Shown piece by piece: positions 36,452 to 46,722 of a stretch of 64,000 nucleotides of DNA. The stretch is from Dipteris shenzhenensis. Taxonomy: Eukaryota > Polypodiophyta > Polypodiopsida > Gleicheniales. How positions within the stretch are numbered: the stretch's first letter is position 1; the number at the start of each line of letters is the position of its first letter. A program made the translations under genes and the position numbers. Below the pieces are notes generated by a model. That model did no database searches and had not been told where the DNA came from. It saw only the letters and a list, made by a program, of their open reading frames with translations. The stretch lies in the NCBI GenBank assembly GCA_047967505.1, contig CM106538.1; one strand, 5' to 3'.

Positions 36452-39400
36452 TCAAGCCATGCTCATCCTTTTGATTGATAACATCTTTGACATTGTGCGC
36501 CCAAGCCGTTTCTCCTTTGTTTCAAGGGACATCAACATAGCTAATGTCATTCCCTTTGTAGCTAGTTGATCTAAGCTTACTCTGCACCCCTTTCACTTTC
36601 TGTAGGCCATTTCTTAGGTTAGAGAGCATCGCCTCATGGGTGTGTATCCCAAGGTGTTGGTAGGGTTGTTACTCTACAAACTTTAGGATGCAAGCTAAAG
36701 CTTGTGAAGACTCGAGAATGGTAATTATCTAAATGGCGTAATGTTCTTGTCTCAAATGCTCCCATCAATCTTGACACTCTTGTGACACCACAGCTTGTGT
36801 TCTTCGCTCTGATGGCAATGATCAAAAGAGTGCATTTGTAATCGCTTCCTGATGCTACTTTGCAAGGAGTCTTCTTTCTTCTTGTTGTTTCTCCCTTCCT
36901 TGATGTTGTAAAAGTGTCTTCCATTGTTGTTTTGATACCATGCCAGTTCTATCCTCAACCCACAATCTATTCTTTGTGCCTTGACCAGGCTTTTCAACTT
37001 TCTTGTCTTGCAACCTTTGTCTGCTTCTCTTGCAAGCCATGATGAGCTACATGTTGCCATTGACACCATGGCCATGATGATTCCAGAATGGACCCAAAGA
37101 AGCTATCTGGTGAGGCAAGAAAAGAATAGAAGAAAATTTACCCGAAAGAAGACAATGCCAAACCAAAGTCTATGCAAGGTCACGTCGAGGTGCATGTGGG
37201 TTGGAGGGCATTTGCAAGGTGGGGGCGTTTTGCAAGTACTTAATCTTCCAAGATTTGATCGGCGGGAGTGTGAAAATTTGAAATTTGTGGGAACAGCAAA
37301 AATTTTGGCTGCTGGTTCTCCCCCCTCCAATGATACACATCAACAAAATTAGATATCCCAAACAAGTGCAATGTCGCCTAAAATGCTTCAAAACACAAAT
37401 ATTGTGTATTATGAAATGCAATGACTTTTGGCATGCTTATGAGCTATATAGAAATCAAGTGCATGGAAAAACAAATAGTTCAAAATTATAAATAGTGTTT
37501 GTGAATCTAGATACCAATACCAACAACTATCAATATTTTAAGACCACCATACAATAGTCCCACTAGTTTGGATTCCAAATTTTCAATCCGTTTTGGTTTT
37601 CAACAAATCAAAAAACATTCATGAAGCGTGCCCTCAAATGGGTATGCATCACTTTAGCACAACATTGGAGGCATGTTAATCCATGCCTAATGTTCTCATT
37701 TAGGTGTGTCCTTGGGTTGAGAGAAGCTCACGTAGTGTACTTTTTCAATGATTACTTGGTTTCATGTATGTATAGAAAAAAATTTTGATGTTTTTGAATA
37801 CATTTCTCATTCCAAAGTTTTTTGCTCTCATGTTCAACTTTGGAATGTGTACTACAACTTGAAGACAAAATTTGTCAAATTCCATTGAGAAATGTATAAG
37901 TTATGTGTCATGCAAAATACCTATATACAGAAAATTCCCTAAACCTCACCAAAATGGCTACACCCAAGCAAAAAATGACGCATCATGTATGTATCAAGTG
38001 CCTATATATTGGCCTTCTCTCATGAATGAAGTACAAGACTTATTTTGGTTGTTCCACTCTCATATTGTTGCTTATCCATGATCCAACATGTGGTAGCAGA
38101 ACCATCACGTCCTCCTTGAGCCACTTTTAGCCACGTCTCCATCCTTCCTTCTATTTTTGCCCCTTTCTCGCTTGATCTTGGAGCTTCAAATTTTACAAAT
38201 GTAGGTGATCATTCCCAAACACTTTCATCCATATATTCCCCTCATATAGGCGCACTTCGACTCTAGAGGGTTTCTAGAAATTGTCTTTTCTCAGCCCATG
38301 GCAACATGATTATTGTCTGATAAACTTTTTCCAGACACAACCTATATAAGTAAAATTTCGACCAGCTGTCCTAGGTATAGTTGGGAGAATTTATAAGCTA
38401 GCTATTGTTCAAGTTTGAGTACATTTGGTCCATAGACAAGGGAGCAATAAAAGAAAAACCAATTAATTTTAAAGCAGTTCTCACAGACAACCTGGTGCAT
38501 ATTTTTAGCTATCCTCTAAGTTGGATATTCTCTAGTATATAAGCTTTATTTTGGCATAATAGTCCCTTTCATTAGGTCTTCCAACTATGCAAATTCAGCC
38601 CTCCAAGTTGTTGCTATCTCTAATTGCTATTTTGGATAGTTTTAGCTTTGAAATTGTTAACCAAGTCAACTAAAAATTGGGGCTTTTTAGGTTTTTAGTA
38701 TATTCACTCTTCTCGACCATTAGAACTCAGTTATGGTACTCATGGGTGTCATTGAACTTTGCATTTATGGAGATGACTTAGTGGTCTATGCAACATATCT
38801 TATGATGTAACTTCTTGGCATCTGTATGGGGATGACATGATGATTGTGCTCTCAAAGAACCTGTTCTCAAGTTCCACTTGTTTGAGTCTCTTTGTCAAAC
38901 CTTGTTAGGCAATAGACACTGTACCCATGTGGTAAGACCTCTCCTAGAAGGAAATATTTGCTTCATCGACACCAAGTACAATACAATGGACAAGCAAGTT
39001 TATCAGTCTGATACAATGGTGGCTTGGAAATGACGCCAAAAAATGATTGCCATCAAAGGGGGGAATTTCCCCACATCTTACACTTAAAATTTTCTATGTG
39101 TTCAATAAGGGTTCTCTGTCCTAGGATGTCCCCCTCAAATGATTGCTAGTCTTATGTGAGTTTTACCTTGTTAGACCCATAGGAATTTCCCATGCATAGT
39201 CATTGTCCATTCTCCCAATTGTAAACCAAAAGACCAAAGTTAGAGTGAGATCATGTTGGGGTGAAGATGCCCAAATGAGTCTACTACTGATGCAACTAGA
39301 GTGAGTTCCAAGTTGGGATCATGAGTGTTGTCCACTAAAGGTGGGCAAGCCTTGAAGTTTCCCATGGACTACTACTAGGGTTGAGGTCATCACTTTGTGG

Positions 39401-39512
39401 CATGGGGGGGTATATGATGGGATAAATTGATGTCCTGGGGTCAATACCAAGGATTACACGATATGTGGTTGTGAGTGTGATCACATGAGTGAGTGTGTGA
39501 ACACACATGTGT
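36452..39512. other. non-genic stretch, nothing recognised apart from one shared repeat
   Basis: About 3 kb with no recognisable coding motif. The block at 37983-38095 recurs right of the large transposon at 51005-51120. The last bases before the transposon contain a small palindrome (gtgtgtgaacacacatgtgt). Confidence 0.5.
37983..38095 (+). repeat. dispersed repeat, left copy
   Basis: Matches 51005-51120 in the same orientation (catgtatgtatcaa.tgcctatatattggccttctctcatg...), with about 15 percent differences by eye. Identity beyond that is unknown; it may be the end of an LTR or other element. Confidence 0.75.
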
Positions 39513-39542
39513 CATTAGGGAAAAAGGGAGCTCATTTTGGGG
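39513..39542 (+). repeat. left terminal inverted repeat of the large transposon
   Basis: Pairs with 50837-50866 with one mismatch over 30 bases. Confidence 0.85.
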
Positions 39543-39913
39543 ACCTATAAGAAATTCACTATTTTTTGATTTATTTCTCTCCTAAAAGACCTAAAAAATA
39601 GTAAAATATGGAAACGTGGCTCAGAACTATCAATATGGACTACAGAATTGTCAGTTCAGAAAGGAATAAGATAATCTTTTGTCTGACTAACACGATTTTG
39701 CATTAAATATCTCCTTAGATTTTTTTTTGTTTACCAAAGATTCTGCATCTCTTTTGCCGACGTGTGCAGGCCTTTCATAGAGAATCCATCAGTGAACTTG
39801 GTGATTGCAAGTTTTTAAAATATTTACATGGATACTGCCACACTTCCATGATTCATGTTACAAAATGACTATGAGATTGACAAGCAAACTTCGCAAACTT
39901 AGAAGCACAAAAA

Positions 39914-42644
39914 ATGGCCGATACTAGTGAGTCACTATCTCAGAAGAAGTGATTACACCATCTGCACATCGACTTAGAAGAACAATATGCTCCAGCACAA
40001 AAAAGATGAAAGGATACGGTGCTGAATGCTCAACAGTGGGAAAATATGAGAAGAGAAGGGCTTCAACATATTGACTTATGGTGCGATGGAAGCATATATC
40101 CAAAATGTCAAGTAAAAAACTCTACACCTCCATTTGTCAATCCCACCACATTACTGAGGTTTGCCGGCGATGGACAAAATGGACTTCTTGGTTATATTTC
40201 AGCGCACTCTGCATTTGCAGAAACGTATAAAATGATGTACCTATAAGAAAAGGGGGCCAAGATGCAGGAGATAGCCATTCGTGCAAAATTGGAGCAGCAG
40301 TTGTAGAATGAAATTGAGGAGCATTAAAAGAGTAAAAAAGAGTTGACAAGAGCAAGAAAGAAGAGAACCATGCTTGGAGAAAGACTACGTAGTAGGAAGA
40401 TTAAAAACATTGCAAATTTGAAGGCTGGGACTGGTGGATGCAAGCGAAGAATTCAGGAAGCAAGGTTAGATTGAAATTTATCATTTTGTATACTCAAAAA
40501 GGCTCTCAAATGACTATATCTATTTCGTCCATTATAGCAAAACAAGAATGGAGGTGCTGAATGATATAGGCATATTGTGTTGTTACTATAGGAAATTATT
40601 GGAGCCTGCAAAAGAAAATATGGATCCGAACCTTCTTCCTATTAAACAAATGAAAGGATTGCTTTCTTGTGGTGTAGCAAAAGGTTTGATTGAGGAAAAA
40701 AAATACAAAACAGTCAAATGCAATGTTGTAGAGGACTTTGTATCCAATAATCAAGTTGATGGCCGCACTATAATCCAAGAGGCTCTTGATGTTAGTGGAG
40801 TTAGCAGGAAGGGATATAGTTTGATTTTCCATGCAATATCCTCAACTTTAAAAGATCAAAGGATTAAACGAGTTTTACTGCCAAATCCAGCAACCGTGTG
40901 GAGGATAAGAGATCATTTGAATGAAAGTATAGATGAATTTATTGGGCAATATGTCCATATTGAAGAAATATTTCATGGTGGTAAAGGAACCACTGTGTAT
41001 GATCCTTGGAACAATATATTTGTAGATCTACAACAACTTCAAAGAAGAATGGTCGAGTTTTATGGAATAACATTTGAGGAGTGCAAAGGCATTTTGAAAT
41101 TTGTTATCAAACTGGATGAGTGTGAGGTAAAGGAAAAGAAAATGGAAAGAGTTACTATTACATTGATGAATGGAGCACTTGATACATCATTGACTGAAGC
41201 GAGTTCGAAGTATTTTAGTGTGCAGTCAGAGAAACACATATGGTGGTTAAGGCTCAGGTATGATCATTTTTTGTTTTGTACTTGATTTTGGTCATTGTTT
41301 TCAAATCTGTTATAGTAAGATTTATGTTTTCTATAATCTAGCAGGTGAAGACAGAAGACCATGAAACACTAGATTGGGTGTTTCACCACATGGAAATACC
41401 AAAAATAATCAAAAGACAAGTGCAAGGCGAGAATCTCCATGTTGCAGGAAAAGGTGATTTTCAAGTAGAGTGGCACATGGCCGGGGATCTTAAAACACTT
41501 AAGTGCATGTATAACGTTAGTAAAGGAGGCAACTCAAAGTCTCCTTGTCTTTACTGCAAAGAATCAGCTCAACTAATGGATTCCAAATGGTGGAAGAGAG
41601 CACCTAATAGAGATAAAGTTGACCCTGACTTCAAGGCCATTCTGGACATTCCACTATGTAATGTTCACATCTGCACATTGCATGGTCTATGTCGAATTAT
41701 TGAGAAATTGGTATTTTTGTAGATTGGATTTGCTTGGAAACTCCGTCCCAAAAAAATTAGAAAGGATGCTCTTCAAGCATTGGAAAAAGTGTTATCCGAT
41801 ATCGGTCTGCATGGAGGAGATGTTCAAATCACAACAGATTTTAAAAAGTCTACCAATGGCAAGGAGGTACCAATTAAGACCTCTATTGGTGGTGTTAAGG
41901 CAAGAAGATTCTTGTCTCGACCCAAACACAGTAAGCAAGTAAGGCAAGGTAGAACAGTTTCAAAGATTAATTATGGGTTATGGAAGCAGGTCCATAATGC
42001 CGTGAAAGATCATGAGGCAGATGGGGAAGCACGAAATGTGAAGGCAGAGGTGTGGAGGTCTCTTGATCATCTCTTCATGTTCTGTGACAAAGTAACATGG
42101 ACAAAGAGTGATTACAAGAACTTTGAGGAGGCAATTAAACATTTTGGGAAGTCAATGAAAGACGCGTGGACAGCCTGCAATATAACTCACTACATGGTAA
42201 GGTTCTATCTTCTTCTTTTACTTAAGTGTGATCCTCTTTTTTTTATTACTTACTATGCATTCTTATGTCTTACAGCATATCATCTACAACCACCTTCCCT
42301 ATTTTGTCAAAAAGTATGGATGCCCAGCAATTTGGTCTACCCAAGGCATGGAGAAGTCTCACTACATGGCACGTAATGCATTTTTCAGACACACACAACA
42401 CTATGGAGGGAGTCAAAAGGCAAATAGTCTGAAGGAAATCTTCCAATGGTTTTACCGAGGCATACTACAGAGGCTGCATGCTAAAAGAAAAGTTGCTAGC
42501 TCCAAAGTCAAGCTTGCTTTTCTTCTAGCCCAAAAGCAAAGACGAAGACGAACTCTAGACAATTCAATGGCAGCAGAGAGACATAGACAATGGAGGGAAT
42601 CGAAGATATTTAAAAACCATAAATGGACAAGTAAACATGAATAG
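39914..42644 (+). pseudogene. transposase-like gene of the large transposon (4 exons, broken)
   Basis: Start chosen at ATG 39914 (MADTSESLSQKK). Exons about 39914-40464, 40538-41257, 41345-42196 and 42276-42644; introns 1 and 3 are clean GT-AG and keep phase, intron 2 needs a one-base adjustment. Exon 1 is basic (RARKKRTMLGERLRSRK). Exons 2-3 contain FVIKLDECEV, QVEWHMAGDLKTLKCMY, SPCLYCKES and VHICTLHGLCRIIEKL, a pattern of acidic residues plus a CxxC finger seen in DDE-type transposases. Exon 4 has THYMHIIYNHLPYFVKKYG and GMEKSHYMARNAFFRHTQ and a basic tail. About 830 residues in all. Six stops (near 39940, 40003, 40244, 40303, 40326, 41720) each fit CGA, CAG or CAA changed by C-to-T. Transposase role is inferred from position and motifs. 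Confidence 0.65.
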
Positions 42645-42655
42645 GAATTTGTAAC

Positions 42656-42882
42656 TTATTGGTGTTATGTCCACATGTTTTCAAACTCAATCAATAGAAT
42701 TTTTTTTTGTGGAACAAGTGACTCTTGGTGTTATGCCTATATGATTTGAGACTCCATCAACAGTATTTCTTTTGTGAAACATGTGATCTAAACGTAATAC
42801 AATTTGTTCACAATTTCAATATATTGTTTGTTTAATATTTAATGACACCACTCTATCTATTTAATGACACCACTCTATCTAA
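42656..42882. repeat. short direct repeats between the first two genes
   Basis: A roughly 68-bp block (ttggtgttatg.c.a.atg.tt...) occurs twice in tandem at 42658-42790, and a 22-bp unit (atttaatgacaccactctatct) twice at 42838-42881. They separate the convergent 3' ends of the two genes. Confidence 0.75.
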
Positions 42883-42989
42883 ATGTACAAATCATTTCAT
42901 CTTCAACTTATTGTTACCAGACATCAAAGACTTTGTACAAATTAGTTCAACTTCAATATAATGTTTGTGCTATATTTGATGACTAAATC

Positions 42990-44890
42990 CTATTTCTCCC
43001 AGGGCCTCCCAATCGGAACTCTCTTTTTTATCTTGATTGGAGTCTTTTTCTTCCTTATTGGCTTGATGTCGACTGTCTGTTTATCAATGCTTACCTCTGT
43101 TGCTTGTTTGGGAGGGGTATCCTTTTCTTCAGCTATCTCCACGTGTTCTTCTTCTTGGATTGTGTCGCCTGATGCAATCATGGGTGGCTCTCGAAACCTT
43201 ATGAGCTTCTGTTTTCCATAGCCCTCTAGACATTTGGGCTCCTTAACACCACATGCTAATGCATAAGAAGTATAAGACAAAAAGTAAGAGGCCCTAGAGG
43301 CTTGCTTATTCACATAATCTCCAAATATATCTATGGCAGACAACCTCTCTTTCAAAATGATCTTTTCCTTTTGCCATGAAAGATCATGTCCACCTAAAAC
43401 CCTGGACAAACATTTTAAGAAGTAAACAATGGCTTCTCCATCGTTGCTCAACTGCCTATGGTAAATCAAGATCTTAGCACTGCCTAGATCATGAATATAA
43501 TGAGCTAGGCTTGACAGTTTGCGAAACCCAGCCGGCCTGCTTCCACCACTTGATCTTTGGAGGAATGTGTCATCCTCAATTTGTAGCTGCCACATATCAA
43601 AAGATTGGAGTGAGATAATACACAACCTACAAAACATTTAAGCAGAAGACAAAGTATTTGATTTGAAGTAACAAGATCGTACCTTCTCATTTTCATCAGC
43701 AACAAGCAGTTCATCTTTCCAAAGATTTATTCCTCTCCCCTCCAGTCCAGCCTCTTCTTTAAGCTTTTCCGTGTATAGTGCTGAGAGATTCATAGCTTCC
43801 TGTGTGAGCTGGAAGGCAGCTTCACTTGACTCTTGGAACTTTTCAGCCTCTTTGAAACAAATAGTAAGGGCCTCTGCAGGATCAAAAATTGTTTCCAAAG
43901 CCAGTAGTGAATGGTCATCCTCTATGCCAACCTCCTTGTCAAGCCTTGAAGCCTGGGCAATAAGGGAAATGGCATAGTCCTCCCTCAAATTGAACATACA
44001 CTCTATATCATGGAGGAAAACATAATATTTTCTACCAATCAAGACACCTGGAAGCATGGGCACTGCATAGTTGCTGCTCTGAACATCAAAATCTTCAACT
44101 GGCTATGCTCCCCTAAGAGTTTTTGTCCTCAATTGAATAAGGTCAAGAGTAGCCACTTGCAGCCCTTCATCTTGGAGGTTGATATCTTCTTCTTGCTCTG
44201 CCATTTCTATTACCAAAGGAACATCCTCTTTTTCCTCTGCTTCAGATGTGTCTTCTTCTTCAGCCTCCTACCCTTGTTCATCCAGAGAGTCTTGACTGAA
44301 GACAATGTACATAAGGAATGCTATGGTTTCCTCAAGCACTCTACACTTTTTGGTGTGCAAGTTACAGTTGACTTTATATTGATCAGCGAGCTGTCAAATC
44401 TTCTATTCACATGGTACCTCAGCCTGTCAATGGAGACAATTTAATTTATATGCACAAGAACCTTTTCACCTTCCACAAATCTTCCTGCCTCCGTCAGTTG
44501 TTTGAAGGTATCCCAATGATCTGAAAGAAAATCTTTGTGATGCTCAAGTACAGAGCTCATTGTGAACTCCATGTTGAAAATACTGTGGTATATGTGGAAG
44601 TTCCTCTCAGCCTTGCATTTGTGAAGAAACTCAAATAGGAGCGAATCTGGAGACTTGTCCTCTTTTGGTTCCATTTGTTTTGAGATGGAAGAATCAGCAT
44701 TCTGCTCCAGTCTCTTCCTTTTGCCTGTTCCAAAATTTATATACATTGAATTCTATATGCTGACATATGCAATCAGGGAATGCATAGGATATCACCTCTC
44801 ATGACTCACCTGGTGATTGCTGTGGTCTAATAATAGCAGTAGAAAAGTCCAGCTTCCTCTTGAAAGGAGGGGCCTGGGAGTCAACTGTTC
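42990..44890 (-). pseudogene. unknown multi-exon gene of the large transposon
   Basis: Minus strand. Exons visible: about 44890-44810 (PPFKRKLDFSTAIIRPQQSP), 44746-44460 (GKRKRLEQNADSS to LTEAGRFVEGEK), 44420-43683 (acidic Glu-rich stretch, then GVLIGRKYYVFLHDIECMFN and a long helical region) and 43590-42990 (LQIEDDTFLQRSSGGSRPAG to a basic tail KKKTPIKIKKRV). Junctions have GT-AG ends, for example 43682-43590. Stops TAG and TGA occur in the acidic exon. KRKL and KRKR are possible nuclear signals. I do not recognise the family. It is transcribed away from the H3-like gene, sharing the intergenic space 44890-46722. Confidence 0.55.
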
Positions 44891-44984
44891 CAAAGAAAAA
44901 ACATTTCTCATCATCAAGGAAGAATTCCACAGGGCCAAAGATAGCAAAACAATGAGGTAGAAGTGAGAACCAAAAGAGACACAG

Positions 44985-45263
44985 GAATTTGCAGGAAAAC
45001 GCGATGTAGGACCATTTGGAAAATATAAAGCACTCTCCTCGCATTTTGTTGCAAATTCTCCAGTTCTGTTGATATCCATGTCAAATCAAACACTAGGTTC
45101 ATCTCATTGATTCCTGGACAGTATGAGTTGATATGCAAGAGAAAGGCTAGAGCTGAGTGAAGCTTTTCATGAGGAATGTGTCAACAACAGGAATTTGCAG
45201 CAAAATGCGATATAGGCTATCTAGAGATGGATAAAGCACTCTCCTCGCATTTTGTTGCAAACT
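44985..45263. repeat. two copies of a 74-bp hairpin repeat
   Basis: Copies at 44985-45058 and 45191-45263. Each begins GAATTTGCAGGAAAA.GCGA and ends with its reverse complement-like TCGCATTTTGTTGCAAA, so a transcript could fold into a stem. The copies lie in a duplicated block of about 190 bp, upstream of or within the 5' part of the minus-strand gene. Confidence 0.8.
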
Positions 45264-45539
45264 TCTAGGTTCTATTCATATCCATCTCCAATCAAATTCT
45301 TGGGTGATTTACCACATTCTTGGATAGTATAAATTGAATATGTAATAAGAAGGGTGGAGTTGAGTGAAGACATTTGGACATCAAGAATCCAATGGATGGA
45401 AGAAATATATGTCAAAAAACATTGAAAAGAATCTAGAATTCTGACCTTTTTTTTCCTTTTCCATGTTGTTGGAGTTGCACTGGTGAATCTCCTGCTCTTT
45501 TCCAAACTTGAGCTGTAGCCTCAGTAACCTGGAGATCTG

Positions 45540-46722
45540 GCAGTGGTAGTAGTCTTCACGCAGGTTGCAGTCTGGATGGAGTGTGCTGGGTAGGAAGGGA
45601 TCAGAGAGAGAAGGAAAAGGAAGATGCGAGGGCCCTGGCAGGGATGAAAAATTGGGAGGCAGGGGAGGGAAGAGTGGTTGTGGAATTGATTATGAAATCA
45701 TGAATGGCACAAGTTCCAAGGCATAAAGTATACCTTTCACATGTGCCAAGTTTCAAACTCCAAGAGATCTGGGTCCCATCCACACGTGTGAAAAATGACT
45801 ACATTCCACACGTGTGGGATTTAGTAGCTGCCTTGTTTGTATTTTGCACTTATCTTTTCCCTCCTGTCTAATCTATCTTGTCTCAGCCCTCTTGCCCTCC
45901 AGTCTCAACTCTCTTGCCTCCCTACCTCCCTACTCTGCAACATCAGCATCCTGACCAGCAGCACAGGTCCCCAGCACAGGGTACTCATCAGTAGCACAAC
46001 ACACCCACAGATAGATTTCAGGTCAGTATTAATGGGTTCTTCCCTCAGTCTCTGCAATCTTCTTGCCTACCATAGAAACAATCCATCCTGCATGGAAATG
46101 CATAGACTCAGTCCATATTTTATTTAGTTGTAAAGACAGAGAAATCACTATAGGAATGCAGATCTTCAAGTGTGATAATTGCATGTGACTGTAAAACTAT
46201 ACTTATGGGTTCTTCCTTCAGTCTGTGCACACTTCTTGCCTTCCATAGACTCAATCCATCCTGCATGGACATGCAAACACCTTCAAATGATTGAAGGCAT
46301 ATTCTAGCATGCTGCCTCATGAATTTGCAGGAAAATGCGAGGAGAAGGCCTTAGGAATTTCAAACAGCCAAAATCGCGTTTTGTTGCAAATATTGAAATG
46401 TTGCTTCATCCACCCCTGTCATTCTGGTTTTGTGACTTCCATAGTTGTCCATGGTTGTACTCTTCTTGCATAAACTCCATTCATATTGTATTAAGTTGTA
46501 AAGACAGAGAAATTACTGTAGGAATGCACCAGCATGTCACTTCAAGTATTTGCAAGAAAAAATGATTTCGACTTGTTAGGAATTTCAAACTGTCCATACC
46601 GCGTTTTATTGCAAAATTTTCAATGTTGCTTCATCCACCCCTGTGATTGTCTTTTTGTGTCATACCATGTTCTCCATGGCTATAATCTCTTTCCATTGCT
46701 TTGTATGCAGTTTGTCAGAGTG
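45540..46722. promoter_or_regulatory. divergent intergenic region with internal duplications
   Basis: Lies between the minus-strand gene and the H3-like gene. An 80-bp block (tgggttcttcc.tcagtct.tgca) is duplicated at about 46029-46110 and 46203-46283, and a further block (gttgtaaagacagagaaat) at 46128 and 46496. It probably holds both promoters, but no specific TATA box is certain. Confidence 0.4.
46321..46617. repeat. two more copies of the hairpin repeat
   Basis: Copies at 46321-46391 and 46545-46617, same ends as those at 44985-45263 (ATTTGCA.GAAAA.TGCGA ... CGCGTTTTGTTGCAAA). They lie just upstream of the H3-like gene start, mirroring the pair near the opposite gene. Confidence 0.8.
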
